Of a DNA stretch of 64,000 nt, positions 36,147-45,378 are shown in pieces. Position 1 is the stretch's first letter, and each line of letters opens with the position of its first letter. Position numbers and translations under genes: made by a program. The notes below the pieces were generated by a model. That model had not been told where the DNA came from. It worked only from the letters and a program-made list of their open reading frames with translations, and did not search any database. Source of the DNA: Aquirufa nivalisilvae (GTDB lineage Bacteria; Bacteroidota; Bacteroidia; Cytophagales; Spirosomataceae); assembly GCF_004307455.1 (NCBI RefSeq), contig NZ_SEWX01000002.1, forward strand, positions 124,001 through 188,000. The letters are read 5' to 3'.

Positions 36147-37022
36147 ATGAAAATAGCAGGCTTTACTTTCATTCGGAATGCAATCAAAAATGATTACGCC
36201 ATTGTAGAGGCAATAACTTCCATTTTGCCAATTTGCGATGAATTTGTGGTAGCTGTTGGCCAGTCGGAAGATGATACCTTGGCATTGATTCAAGCGATAC
36301 CTTCTGAAAAAATTAAAATTGTAGAAACGGTTTGGGATGACACGCAGCGAGAAGGTGGTCGCACCTTTGCTTTAGAAACAGACAAAGCATACGCAGCCAT
36401 TTCACCCGATACAGATTGGGCTTTTTATATTCAAGGAGATGAATGTGTCCATGAAAATGATTTGCCCATCATTAAGCAATCCATGCAGCAGTATTTGTCA
36501 GATTCGGCTGTGGAAGGGTTATTGTTTCATTACCGTCATTTTTATGGGTCTTACAATCACGTGGCGGTGTCGCGGAGATGGTATCGTCGGGAAATTAGAG
36601 TGGTAAAATTTCATCCTAATGTACACTCTTACAAGGACGCACAAGGATTTAGAAAAGCGGGAAGAAAGATTCAGGTTAAGCTGATTCCTGCTCATATTTT
36701 CCATTATGGATGGGTTAAGCCTCCTCAAGGGCTCAATAATAAAGTGAGAAACTTTACACAATTTTACCATGACGACGCTTGGCTGGAAGCGAATGTTCCG
36801 CAGGATTATCAGTTTGATTATGGAAATGCGGAGCGTTTGACACTTTTTGAAGGGACACATCCCCGGGTCATGCAGGCAAGAGTAGCACAGCAGAATTGGC
36901 CATTTCAAGTGGACTCTAAGGAACTGAGAAAACGTATGAGTCTCAGAAGAAAAGTATTACAGCAAATAGAAGATTGGACAGGTAGGCGCATAGGAGAGTA
37001 TAAAAACTACCGAATGATCTAA
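36147..37022 (+). CDS. Glycosyltransferase family 2 protein
   Basis: The 291-residue protein starts directly with the nucleotide-binding fold (KIAGFTFIRNAI, FVVAVGQSEDDTL) and has an acidic QGDE in the position of the DXD motif (WAFYIQGDECVH). Basic C-terminal residues follow. This is a divergent GT2 form in which the donor sugar is unknown. Its stop overlaps the start of the next glycosyltransferase by one base (TAATG), so the two are co-translated, and it follows nuoC by 4 bases. Confidence 0.82.
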   Translation: MKIAGFTFIRNAIKNDYAIVEAITSILPICDEFVVAVGQSEDDTLALIQAIPSEKIKIVETVWDDTQREGGRTFALETDKAYAAISPDTDWAFYIQGDECVHENDLPIIKQSMQQYLSDSAVEGLLFHYRHFYGSYNHVAVSRRWYRREIRVVKFHPNVHSYKDAQGFRKAGRKIQVKLIPAHIFHYGWVKPPQGLNNKVRNFTQFYHDDAWLEANVPQDYQFDYGNAERLTLFEGTHPRVMQARVAQQNWPFQVDSKELRKRMSLRRKVLQQIEDWTGRRIGEYKNYRMI

Positions 37023-37915
37023 TGATGGAAGAGAAAATTTCCTATTTCCCACAGCAAGTTTCGGAGAGCAAGCCCTTTTTTTCTATCCTGATTCCTACAT
37101 GGAATAATTTGGCATTTCTTCAAAATTGTATCAGAAGTATACGCCAACATTCTACTACTTCCTATCAGTTGGTGGTACATCTCAATGAAGGGACAGATGG
37201 TTCTTTGGAATGGATAAAAGAACAAGGGGATATCGCTTATTCCCACAGTGAAGAAAATGTGGGGGTTTGTTATGCCATGAATGCAATGCGTAGCTTGGCT
37301 ACGGCGGATTATTTATTGTATCTCAATGACGACATGTATGTATTACCCAATTGGGATGGGATTTTACAAGAGGAAGTGTTGGCTTGTCCAGATAATTATT
37401 TCTTTATTTCTGCTACCATGATTGAGCCAAGAGCTCAAAGTAATTGTTCCATTGAACAGGCTTATGGCTATAATTTAGAGACTTTTGAGGAAGAGCGATT
37501 ATTGAAAGAATGGAATACTTGGGAGAAAGAGGATTGGCAGGGGAGTACTTGGCCGCCCAATGTAGTACATAAAGATCTTTGGGATCAGGTAGGAGGTTAT
37601 AGCGTGGAGTTTTCTCCTGGCATGTATTCAGATCCAGATTTTTCCATGAAATTATGGCAGGCAGGTGTTCGCTTATTTAAAGGTGTAGCACGTAGTCGTG
37701 TGTATCATTTTGGTTCTATTTCCGTCAAAAGGGTCAAGCAAAATAAAGGGTACTATCAATTTATACGTACTTGGGGTATGAGTTCTGGGACTTTCTCCAA
37801 ATACTATTTACAAAGGGGAAAGCCTTTTACAGGTCCTCTCAAAAAGCGAATAATCCCTTTTTGGGTACATCTCAAAAATTGGTATTATCGACTAAGCCTA
37901 CATTTTAAAGCTTAG
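37022..37915 (+). CDS. Glycosyltransferase family 2 protein
   Basis: The 297-residue GT-A enzyme has SILIPTWNNLAFLQNC, VVHLNEGTDGSLEWI, ENVGVCYAMNAM and the metal-binding LYLNDDMYVLPNWD. Acceptor-side motifs include GMYSDPDFSMKLWQAG. The start is an ATG overlapping the previous stop; a second ATG follows directly. It ends convergent with, and overlapping by 4 bases, the third glycosyltransferase gene. Sugar and acceptor are unknown; surface polysaccharide or lipid glycosylation is likely. Confidence 0.86.
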   Translation: MMEEKISYFPQQVSESKPFFSILIPTWNNLAFLQNCIRSIRQHSTTSYQLVVHLNEGTDGSLEWIKEQGDIAYSHSEENVGVCYAMNAMRSLATADYLLYLNDDMYVLPNWDGILQEEVLACPDNYFFISATMIEPRAQSNCSIEQAYGYNLETFEEERLLKEWNTWEKEDWQGSTWPPNVVHKDLWDQVGGYSVEFSPGMYSDPDFSMKLWQAGVRLFKGVARSRVYHFGSISVKRVKQNKGYYQFIRTWGMSSGTFSKYYLQRGKPFTGPLKKRIIPFWVHLKNWYYRLSLHFKA

Positions 37916-38853
37916 TAAATAGTGAAAAGTAGTTTAAATGGATATAGCCATTTACTCAAGGCCCCTTTTTTCTTATAGGCCAACATCGCATCACGGTATT
38001 TCATGACTAGGCAAGTTCTCCTGATTCTATGGAAGATTCCAGAGGAACTAAAATCATGTGCTAATTGCCGAAGTAACTTTTTTTCCAGGATTTTTTCAGG
38101 GGGACAAAGTTCAGCCAAGAGTTGAACGCGCTGCTGTATACGTAGGTCTCGTTGTTTTCTAGTTGTATAATGTTTGGGTGCTTTTTTTAAGTTGGCCCCT
38201 ATGGCATTTTGATCATGTTGACGGTAATGCACCAAAACTTCGGGCAAATAAGTAACCCCTTGAAAGCAGGTTGCAAGAAAGCCAATGTAGTAGTCGTGGG
38301 AAACAAATCTTGGAAAAGGAAAAGCATGTTTCAATATGGATTTTTGAAACAACATACTATGACCTGGGGCCCAAGCACCAAACGTGTACATGAGAGGAGA
38401 GGTATAGGGAATTTGATTTTTTAGGTCAGACATTCTTTGAGGAAGCTCATGTCCATTGTCGTCAATGAGTTGAGAATCAGCATAAATCAGCGAATGTGCC
38501 CCGAAGGATTGGTATAAGCGACTTAATTTTTGTTTTTCCCAAATATCATCTTGGTCGGATAGGGCAATCCATTCACCTTGAGCTAATTGAATTGCTTTTT
38601 CAAAACTTCCTACATAGCCTAAATTTTTCTCGTTTTGGTAGAGTTTAATTCTCGCATCTTGTTGTGCCATTTTTTGAAGAATGGACCAAGTAGTATCGGT
38701 GGAAGCATCATCCAAATAGACAAACTCAAGATGTGGATAATCTTGGTTTAAGTGGCTGAGAATTTGTTCTTCCACAAATTTCTCTCCCTGGTAACAAGCC
38801 ATGACGATTGAAATTAAGGGAGGATTCCGTTTGTTATTCTGTATTGAGGGCAT
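37912..38853 (-). CDS. Glycosyltransferase family 2 protein (rhamnosyltransferase-like)
   Basis: The 313-residue enzyme has ISIVMACYQGEKFVEEQI, VYLDDASTDTTW, NEKNLGYVGSFEKAI and the DXD-equivalent IALSDQDDIWE. The DQDDIW form is common in GT2 rhamnosyltransferases of O-antigen and exopolysaccharide clusters. It is on the opposite strand from the other two glycosyltransferases and divergent from the ABC exporter gene. Confidence 0.86.
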   Translation of the reverse strand: MPSIQNNKRNPPLISIVMACYQGEKFVEEQILSHLNQDYPHLEFVYLDDASTDTTWSILQKMAQQDARIKLYQNEKNLGYVGSFEKAIQLAQGEWIALSDQDDIWEKQKLSRLYQSFGAHSLIYADSQLIDDNGHELPQRMSDLKNQIPYTSPLMYTFGAWAPGHSMLFQKSILKHAFPFPRFVSHDYYIGFLATCFQGVTYLPEVLVHYRQHDQNAIGANLKKAPKHYTTRKQRDLRIQQRVQLLAELCPPEKILEKKLLRQLAHDFSSSGIFHRIRRTCLVMKYRDAMLAYKKKGALSKWLYPFKLLFTIY

Positions 38854-38925
38854 TGAAAGGGTATAAATTCTAAAGTAGTTTATTAAAATTGTAGTAATTT
38901 GGCCTAAATTTAAGAAAGATTCTCA

Positions 38926-40755
38926 TTGAAAACCTATCTCCGACTACTTAGCTACGCCGTTTCCATTCGGAAGTATATATTTCCTTATTTCGGATTTTCA
39001 TTATTGGCGAGCTTATTTGGAATCTTAAATTTCACTTTGTTGATTCCACTATTGAATGTGCTTTTCAATCAGGCTGCAACATCTAACATTGAATTATACC
39101 GAAATCTTCCTGAATTCAGCTTTTCTCCCAATTATTTTTCTTTTGCTTTTAATCATTATTTCTATGGTGCATTAGAGCAATACGGTAGAATTGGCGCTTT
39201 GCAGTATGCCTGTGGAGCAATCATGATTTCCGTGATTTTGTCTAATATCTTTCGTTATTTTTCACAGCGAGTATTAAAAACGGTGGAGGCTGACACCATT
39301 GCTTCATTGAGGCAAGCCGTATTCGAACAAGCTATTCGTTTGGATTTGAGTTATTTCAGTGAGCGCAAGAAGGGGAATTTGATGTCTCGCTTGACCACGG
39401 ACGTACAGGAGGTGGAAAATAGTATCGGCAGGGCCTTTACCGCTACTTTCAAAGAGATTTTTTCTTTAGTCTTGTTTTTTGTCTTTTTAGCTAGTATGTC
39501 TGGCAAATTGACTTTATTCTCTCTTATGATACTTCCCCTTTCAGGAGGAGTTATTGCTACCATTACTCGAAGATTACGTCGTGCAGCTGGAGAAGTGCAG
39601 CAGCATTTAAGTGGCTTGATTAGCTTATTGGACGAGACTTTTGGAGCCATGCGTGTGGTGAAGGCATTTCGAGCAGAGCCAATGATGGATCAACGATTTC
39701 AGCAAGAAAATGGGAAATACCGACATTCCTTGTTGAAGATGGTATTCAGACAAGAATTGACTTCACCTGTCTCGGAAAGTTTGGGAGTATTGGTGGTTAC
39801 AGGAATATTGTTGTATGGAGGAACATTAGTGATTTCTGGAGATGGAGAATTAAGTGCGTCTACCTTCATTGCTTTTATAGCAACTTTTTCACAGGTAATG
39901 CGACCTGCCAAGGCAATAGCAGATGCATTCAGTGGTATTCAACGCGGAGTGGCAAGTGCTGACCGGATTATAGAAATCTTAGATACCCAGCCTAGTATTG
40001 TAGCAGAGGAGCCAATTATTCCAAAGAAAGAATTGGTTCATACCATCGTTTTTGATCAGGTGAATTTTGCTTATCAAAAGGATAAATTGGTATTAGATCA
40101 AGTCAGTTTTGAGATTCCAAAAGGGAAGACCATCGCTTTGGTTGGGCCGTCAGGTGGTGGTAAATCCACTTTAGCGGATTTGTTGCCCCGTTTTTATGAT
40201 CCTAATTCAGGTCAAATTTTGATTGATGATGTGCCAATTAAGCAAGTGCCTCTAGAAGATTTGCGCTCCTTGATGGGTATCGTAACTCAAGAATCAGTTT
40301 TGTTTAATGACACTATATTCAACAACATTGCCTTTGGTACGGAAGCTAGTCAAGAAGAAGTAGAAGAAGCTGCTAAAATCGCCAATGCACATGATTTTAT
40401 TATGGCCAATCCGGAGGGATATCAGGCTTATATTGGGGACCGAGGTTCAAAATTGTCTGGTGGGCAACGTCAGCGAATATCCATTGCGAGAGCTGTATTG
40501 AAAAATCCACCTATTTTGATTTTAGATGAAGCAACTAGTGCGCTAGACAATGAATCGGAGAAATTAGTTCAGGCAGCTTTAACGAATCTGATGAAGAATA
40601 GAACGGTGTTGGTAATCGCTCATCGTTTAAGTACCATACAGCATGCGGATCAGATATTGGTCGTACAAAAAGGAAAGATTATGGAAAGGGGAACGCATGA
40701 GGAATTAATGCGTGATTCGAAGGGACTTTATGCTAAATTAAGTCATTCCAAATAA
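38926..40755 (+). CDS. MsbA-like ABC exporter (TMD-NBD fusion)
   Basis: The 609-residue half-transporter has an N-terminal domain of about six membrane segments (residues ~20-320) and a C-terminal ATPase: Walker A GPSGGGKSTLADL, Q-loop region VTQESVLFND, signature LSGGQRQRISIARAV, Walker B ILILDEATSALD and H-loop VIAHRLST. The closest functional class is MsbA, the lipid A flippase. The start is TTG: an in-frame TAA at 38911 closes the frame 15 bases upstream, and the first in-frame ATG is about 95 codons inside. Nearby glycosyltransferases suggest export of a lipid-linked glycan or LPS part. Confidence 0.92.
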   Translation: MKTYLRLLSYAVSIRKYIFPYFGFSLLASLFGILNFTLLIPLLNVLFNQAATSNIELYRNLPEFSFSPNYFSFAFNHYFYGALEQYGRIGALQYACGAIMISVILSNIFRYFSQRVLKTVEADTIASLRQAVFEQAIRLDLSYFSERKKGNLMSRLTTDVQEVENSIGRAFTATFKEIFSLVLFFVFLASMSGKLTLFSLMILPLSGGVIATITRRLRRAAGEVQQHLSGLISLLDETFGAMRVVKAFRAEPMMDQRFQQENGKYRHSLLKMVFRQELTSPVSESLGVLVVTGILLYGGTLVISGDGELSASTFIAFIATFSQVMRPAKAIADAFSGIQRGVASADRIIEILDTQPSIVAEEPIIPKKELVHTIVFDQVNFAYQKDKLVLDQVSFEIPKGKTIALVGPSGGGKSTLADLLPRFYDPNSGQILIDDVPIKQVPLEDLRSLMGIVTQESVLFNDTIFNNIAFGTEASQEEVEEAAKIANAHDFIMANPEGYQAYIGDRGSKLSGGQRQRISIARAVLKNPPILILDEATSALDNESEKLVQAALTNLMKNRTVLVIAHRLSTIQHADQILVVQKGKIMERGTHEELMRDSKGLYAKLSHSK

Positions 40756-40823
40756 TCAGACCATTTGATAGATACACGAATCGATTTATCAAGAAATGAT
40801 TAGTTATTCCATTTAGAAAAGGG

Positions 40824-40855
40824 TAATTTTGCGTTCGAATTGTAAATTAGCTTTG
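40824..40855 (+). promoter_or_regulatory. Promoter region of aminotransferase gene with two -7 boxes
   Basis: TAATTTTG (40824-40831) and TAGCTTTG (40848-40855) both match TAnnTTTG. The first would give a leader of about 30 bases, the second one of about 5. They may be alternative promoters. Confidence 0.4.
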
Positions 40856-40865
40856 ATTATCTACT

Positions 40866-42068
40866 ATGTCATCATCATTATTAGCACAACGAATTCAAGC
40901 TTTAGAAGAGTCTTCCACTTTAGGAATGACTAAAAAAGCTCGTGAATTAGCCGCCCAAGGTCATAAAGTAATAAGTTTATCGGTTGGAGAGCCAGATTTT
41001 AAAACTCCAGCTCACATCTGTGAAGCAGCAAAGAAGGCCATCGATGATGGTTTTCACGGATATTCTCCGGTAGCAGGTTATCCAGATTTGCGTATGGCAA
41101 TTGCCAACAAATTGAAACGTGATAATGGATTAGAGTGGGCTTCTGAAAACATTGTTGTTTCTACAGGAGCTAAGCATTCACTAGCTAATGCCATTGCTGC
41201 ATTAATCGATCCAGGTGATGAGGTAATCATTTTCTCTCCTTACTGGGTTTCTTATTCAGAAATGGTCAAATTAGCTGAAGGTACTTCCGTGATTGTTCAA
41301 GGTTCTTTTGAGAATAATTTCAAAGTAACAGCTGAGCAATTTGAAGCGGCAATTACACCTAAGACTAAAATGGTGATGTTTGCATCGCCAAATAATCCTA
41401 CAGGTTCTGTTTACACAGAATCAGAATTACGTGATATTGCCAATGTTGTAGCTCGTCATGAGCGCATCTTTGTTTTGGCAGATGAAATATATGAGTACAT
41501 CAATTTTACTCAAGGAGGTCATTTTTCAATTGGTTCAATTCCTGAGATTAAAGACCGTGTTATCACAGTAAATGGTGTTGCTAAAGGTCATGCCATGACT
41601 GGTTGGAGAATTGGATTCATTGCTGCAGCCAAATGGATTGCTGATGGTGTAGAGAAATTACAAGGTCAAGTAACATCAGGTACGAACTCCATCGCTCAAA
41701 AAGCAGCCGTTGCAGCATTTAACGGAACCTTGGATCATGCTTATGAAATGAAAGCCGCTTATGACCGCCGTCGTAAATTGGTAGTAGGTAAATTACGTGA
41801 GATCGAAGGATTTAAAGTGAATATGCCAGATGGTGCATTTTATGCATTCCCTGATATTTCTTATTTCTATGGTAAATCTGATGGAAAAACGACCATCAAT
41901 GATTCGGATGATTTCTGTAACTGGTTGTTACAAGAAGCTTATGTAGCCACTGTAGCAGGTTCTGGTTTTGGAGCTCCTAATTGTATGCGTATTTCTACCG
42001 CAGCTGCTGATGAGCAATTAGAAGAAGCTTGCGAGCGTATTAAAAATGCGGTTGCTAAATTGAAATAA
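40866..42068 (+). CDS. aspC: PLP-dependent class I aminotransferase (aspartate aminotransferase type)
   Basis: The 400-residue fold-type I enzyme has SVGEPDFKTPAHI, GYSPVAGYPDLR, FASPNNPTGSVY, the pyridoxal Asp-Tyr pair in LADEIYEYI and the Schiff-base Lys240 in VAKGHAMTGWRIGF. The C-terminal arginine that binds the substrate carboxylate is in NCMRISTAA. This matches the subgroup I-gamma/alpha aspartate aminotransferases of many bacteria; prephenate aminotransferase activity is another possibility. It is monocistronic: promoters lie upstream and a strong terminator downstream. Confidence 0.93.
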   Translation: MSSSLLAQRIQALEESSTLGMTKKARELAAQGHKVISLSVGEPDFKTPAHICEAAKKAIDDGFHGYSPVAGYPDLRMAIANKLKRDNGLEWASENIVVSTGAKHSLANAIAALIDPGDEVIIFSPYWVSYSEMVKLAEGTSVIVQGSFENNFKVTAEQFEAAITPKTKMVMFASPNNPTGSVYTESELRDIANVVARHERIFVLADEIYEYINFTQGGHFSIGSIPEIKDRVITVNGVAKGHAMTGWRIGFIAAAKWIADGVEKLQGQVTSGTNSIAQKAAVAAFNGTLDHAYEMKAAYDRRRKLVVGKLREIEGFKVNMPDGAFYAFPDISYFYGKSDGKTTINDSDDFCNWLLQEAYVATVAGSGFGAPNCMRISTAAADEQLEEACERIKNAVAKLK

Positions 42069-42086
42069 ACGAATTTTAATATATAT

Positions 42087-42123
42087 AAAAAAGGTTAGCT
42101 GTTCATTCAGCTAACCTTTTTTT
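42087..42123. terminator. Strong bidirectional terminator between aspC and nhaA
   Basis: A perfect 15-bp stem (arms AAAAAAGGTTAGCTG and CAGCTAACCTTTTTT) with a 6-base loop, flanked by A-run and T-run, so it can stop transcription from both sides. It sits between the convergent aminotransferase and nhaA genes. Confidence 0.92.
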
Positions 42124-42159
42124 ATGCCTAGTGATTATACTTGTTTAGGTTTCAGACTA

Positions 42160-43293
42160 TTACTTTTTCAAGGTCTTGCTTAGCATACTAAATCCAATAA
42201 TGGCAGAAACCAAGGAGGCTAATAAAATGCTGAACTTAGAGACGTCTACAATGGATTCTTGATTGAATGATAAGTTGGTGATGAAAATAGACATGGTAAA
42301 TCCAATTCCTCCCAAAAATCCTACGCCAACAATGGATGCCCATGATAAATCTTTGGGTATTTTACTGATACCCAAGCTGGAAGCAATAAAACAAAATAAG
42401 AATATACCAATGGGCTTACCTAGACTCAGTCCAGTGAATATGCCCAAACTGTATGTTTCAAGTAGTTTGCTAGTGGTATCCGTATTTAGGATGATAGCAG
42501 TGTTAGCCAAGGCAAATATGGGTAATATTCCGAAGCTGACTGGCTTATGTAAAAAGTGCTGAATTTTAGTAGATATGGATTGTTGGTCCCCCTGATCAAA
42601 TGGAATGGCAAATGCTAATAATACCCCCGTAATAGTAGGGTGGACACCAGATTTTCCCATAAAATACCACATGGCTACACCTCCAATTAGATACAAGGGT
42701 ATGGAGCGGACTTTAGCAAAATTCAGTCCACCTAACAAAGCGAATGTGCCTAATGATAAAAATAAATTGGTCCAGTCTAAGCCACTAGAATAAAATGTTC
42801 CAATGATGACTATAGCCCCTAGGTCGTCAATTACTGCCAAAGCGGTTAAAAAAATCTTAAGCGATAAGGGCACTTTATTTCCTAAAAGGGACAAGATTCC
42901 TAAAGCAAATGCGATATCGGTCGACATAGGAATGGCACTTCCAGAAATGGTGCTCGTGCCATAATTGAAAATAGTATAGATAATGACAGGAACAACCATG
43001 CCTCCTAATGCCCCTATGATAGGGAAAGAGGCTTCCTTGATTCTGGAAAGTTCGCCAATGTAAATTTCTCTTTCTAATTCTAAACCCACCAATAGGAAAA
43101 AGATGGTCATTAATCCATCATTGATCCAATGTTCTAAAGCATGGCCTAAAATTTCGCTTCTCCATAGGTGATGGTATGCATTTCCCCATTCAGAGTTGGT
43201 GATATAGAGAGATAGAAGGGTACAAAAAATCAGAATGATACCACTTGATTTTTCACTTTCAAAAAACTCTTTGAACAATTTACTAGTCTTCAT
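42160..43293 (-). CDS. nhaA: Na+/H+ antiporter NhaA
   Basis: NhaA exchanges two protons for one sodium ion and controls pH and salt balance. The 377-residue, multi-spanning protein has SSGIILIFCTLLSL at the start, IPMSTDIAFALGILSLLG with the TM4 aspartate, and AVIDDLGAIVII carrying the paired ion-binding aspartates of TM5. The C-terminal FLGGIGFTMSIFI is also typical. It is the last gene of a three-gene minus-strand unit, 18 bases after the PAP2 gene. Confidence 0.95.
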   Translation of the reverse strand: MKTSKLFKEFFESEKSSGIILIFCTLLSLYITNSEWGNAYHHLWRSEILGHALEHWINDGLMTIFFLLVGLELEREIYIGELSRIKEASFPIIGALGGMVVPVIIYTIFNYGTSTISGSAIPMSTDIAFALGILSLLGNKVPLSLKIFLTALAVIDDLGAIVIIGTFYSSGLDWTNLFLSLGTFALLGGLNFAKVRSIPLYLIGGVAMWYFMGKSGVHPTITGVLLAFAIPFDQGDQQSISTKIQHFLHKPVSFGILPIFALANTAIILNTDTTSKLLETYSLGIFTGLSLGKPIGIFLFCFIASSLGISKIPKDLSWASIVGVGFLGGIGFTMSIFITNLSFNQESIVDVSKFSILLASLVSAIIGFSMLSKTLKK

Positions 43294-43311
43294 AGAATGG
43301 GTGAAAGAATT

Positions 43312-44019
43312 TTAGAAATGGTAACTAAAGCTAGCTGCATAATAATTGGGAGCAATTCTTGGTTCCCATTGAAAGGCTTGCTTTTGGGAAAAATGCTGTT
43401 TCAATTTAGGATAAATACAATAGGCTAATTCTGCCGAAGCGATTCCAATTCCAGCTCCTACTAAGACGTCACTTACCCAATGTTCATGGTTAGCTAGTCG
43501 TAAGTAACCCGTTCCTGCAGCTAAAGTATATCCTGTAACAGCTAACCAAGGATAATCCTTGCCCAGTTCTTTTGCCAAAACGGTCGCTCCAAAAAATGCT
43601 GTGGCGGTGTGACCAGAAGGGAAGGAATGTTCGGTGCCGTTGGGGCGTGTTTCATTAACAATGCGCTTCAAGCCTTGAGTGCTAATGGCATAAATACCTG
43701 TTCCTAAAAGAAATAAGCCTAACTGATCCTTGGTTTTATGTACTGCATTAGCACCTAATAATCGGGCACCGATTTGAATCAAAGTTGGGCTATATTGTAA
43801 AAAATCATCTGCCGAAGTCTGAAAGTTGGGGTAGTTCTCTTGATGCCAAGTAAGCTGTTTATCTCGAGCACTTTGGTTGTAAAAAACCAATCCCCCAATC
43901 CCTAAACTTAGAGGAGCTATCCAGGGCTTCAGCTTAGTACTTTTTTTTTCTTGTCCGTATGATTCATTTATTCCTAGAATCAGCAAGCAAACCAGAGCCC
44001 AATATTTGTAAGACGGCAT
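43312..44019 (-). CDS. PAP2 family phosphatase (lipid phosphatase-like)
   Basis: The 235-residue protein has a signal or anchor segment at the N-terminus and the three PAP2 motifs: KRIVNETRP, FPSGHTATAF and LRLANHEHWVSDVLVGAGIG (in place of the standard SRxxxxxHxxxD; the first residue pair is LR). The catalytic histidines are retained. Such enzymes dephosphorylate undecaprenyl pyrophosphate or phosphatidic acid at the membrane. Its ATG overlaps the stop of the TlpA-like gene by one base. Confidence 0.88.
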   Translation of the reverse strand: MPSYKYWALVCLLILGINESYGQEKKSTKLKPWIAPLSLGIGGLVFYNQSARDKQLTWHQENYPNFQTSADDFLQYSPTLIQIGARLLGANAVHKTKDQLGLFLLGTGIYAISTQGLKRIVNETRPNGTEHSFPSGHTATAFFGATVLAKELGKDYPWLAVTGYTLAAGTGYLRLANHEHWVSDVLVGAGIGIASAELAYCIYPKLKQHFSQKQAFQWEPRIAPNYYAASFSYHF

Positions 44020-45254
44020 TATTTTTCTTTTAATAGGTTTTGGATAGTTTTTTCAAATTCTTGAACCCAATCCGTATAGTATAAACCTGTTCCTGGTCCT
44101 GAGAAGCCCGTGTGAATTTCTCTTACTTTTCCTTTTTTATCGATGACGAAAGTGGTTGGATAGCCGTAGAATTTATTCAACATAGGGAAAACTTGAGCTA
44201 TGGTGTCATCATTGGGAACGCCCCCAAAAACTAAAGGATATTCGATGCCTATTTTCTTTTTGAAATTTTCAATTTTAGGACCAGAAACTGCCATATCCGG
44301 GGAGTATTCGAAAGAAACGCCAATGACTTCCACCCCTTTTGCTTTGTTTTTAGCATAAAATGGAGCTAAAAAACGGGCTTCATCAATACAATTCGGGCAC
44401 CAAGACCCCATGATTTCTACGATGACCACTTTATCTTTGAAGCGCTCATCTTGCAGGCTAATTGTTTCCCCTTTAGGAGTAGGTAAGCTGAAATTTAAAC
44501 GATCGTATCCAGGTTTTAAGAAAGTTAATTTTTTCAAGTCAGGTAAGCTTGCCTTCGGATCTAAGCGCCCCTTAAACTCTTTCTTGGTAGCAAAACCAGA
44601 AAACAAGGTTCCTTGGATTTCTTTAGCCGTTACTTTGGTTTTGAAAAGCAGGACAAAGCTTCCATCAAAATAACTCACCAATAGGCTGTCGCCAGACACA
44701 TTTCCTTGTAAAAAGCGATAATCACCTGAGGTTTGTAAAATAGAACCCGTTACTTTATTCCCAACTTGTTTGAAAATACCAACGCTGGGAGTATGCTTAT
44801 CATTGACAGAAATATCCACGTCCCAAGTTCCACTGACATTGACTGTTGGCGGTTTTAATGCTGTGAATCTTTCTTTGGATCCATATTGAGCTGAAAAGGG
44901 TAGTTGGTTAACAAATTTCCCATTTCTTTTTTTGATCCAATAGCCTGACATTTTTTTTGAGCCATCTACATGTGCTACAATTTCTGAATCATATAGGTCA
45001 AATGGTATTACCAAAGAATCGCCTCGAAAATAGGATTCGCCTAAATGAAAACTTTCTGAGCCATTAATGACTTTAATTAAATAAGTATCTTTCTTTTTGC
45101 CTGGAGCAACACTAAGGTTAACTGGAAGTCCACCTCCTTGAGAACGAAGCTCTGCTCTCCAAGGGCCTAATTGTAGGTTTTTACTCGTTTGGGCAATTAC
45201 ATTGGCAGTCAAAAAGAAAGCAATGAACCCTAAAAATAAATGTCGTTTAGTCAT
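44019..45254 (-). CDS. TlpA-like periplasmic redoxin with N-terminal beta domain
   Basis: The 411-residue product starts with a signal peptide (HLFLGFIAFFLTANVIAQ). Residues ~25-235 form a beta-rich region with two similar halves (GPWRAELRSQGGGLPVNLSV and GTWDVDISVND), and the last ~150 are a TlpA/ResA thioredoxin fold with redox cysteines 286 and 289 in GSWCPNCIDEARF and the cis-Pro in GYPTTFVID. TlpA proteins reduce or isomerise disulfides of exported proteins. The frame extends upstream to 45455, but that part overlaps rsmH and precedes the signal peptide; a -7 box at 45275-45282 also favours the ATG at 45254. It leads the operon with PAP2 and nhaA. Confidence 0.9.
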   Translation of the reverse strand: MTKRHLFLGFIAFFLTANVIAQTSKNLQLGPWRAELRSQGGGLPVNLSVAPGKKKDTYLIKVINGSESFHLGESYFRGDSLVIPFDLYDSEIVAHVDGSKKMSGYWIKKRNGKFVNQLPFSAQYGSKERFTALKPPTVNVSGTWDVDISVNDKHTPSVGIFKQVGNKVTGSILQTSGDYRFLQGNVSGDSLLVSYFDGSFVLLFKTKVTAKEIQGTLFSGFATKKEFKGRLDPKASLPDLKKLTFLKPGYDRLNFSLPTPKGETISLQDERFKDKVVIVEIMGSWCPNCIDEARFLAPFYAKNKAKGVEVIGVSFEYSPDMAVSGPKIENFKKKIGIEYPLVFGGVPNDDTIAQVFPMLNKFYGYPTTFVIDKKGKVREIHTGFSGPGTGLYYTDWVQEFEKTIQNLLKEK

Positions 45255-45274
45255 GTTAATTAAATGCTTGTTCG

Positions 45275-45282
45275 CAAAGATA
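45275..45282 (-). promoter_or_regulatory. Bacteroidota -7 promoter box for the redoxin-PAP2-nhaA operon
   Basis: Minus-strand TATCTTTG matches TAnnTTTG, 20 bases before the ATG at 45254. No good -33 box at the usual distance. Confidence 0.45.
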
Positions 45283-45355
45283 GGACAAAGCAAGGCGGCT
45301 TTAAAAAAAATGCCGACAATTTCGAAAATTGCTGAAATGACCGCAGGATAATTTG

Positions 45356-45363
45356 TAATTTTG
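45356..45363 (+). promoter_or_regulatory. Bacteroidota -7 promoter box for the rsmH-ftsL-ftsI-murE-mraY operon
   Basis: TAATTTTG matches TAnnTTTG, 15 bases before the rsmH ATG. A TTG at 45329-45331 is a weak -33 candidate at 24 bases. Confidence 0.45.
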
Positions 45364-45378
45364 TTTTGAATAGACCCT

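Noticed and set aside
40756-40800. Inverted repeat after the ABC exporter gene (TTGATA...TATCAA)
   Set aside because: Six base pairs with a 16-base loop and no T-run is too weak to call.
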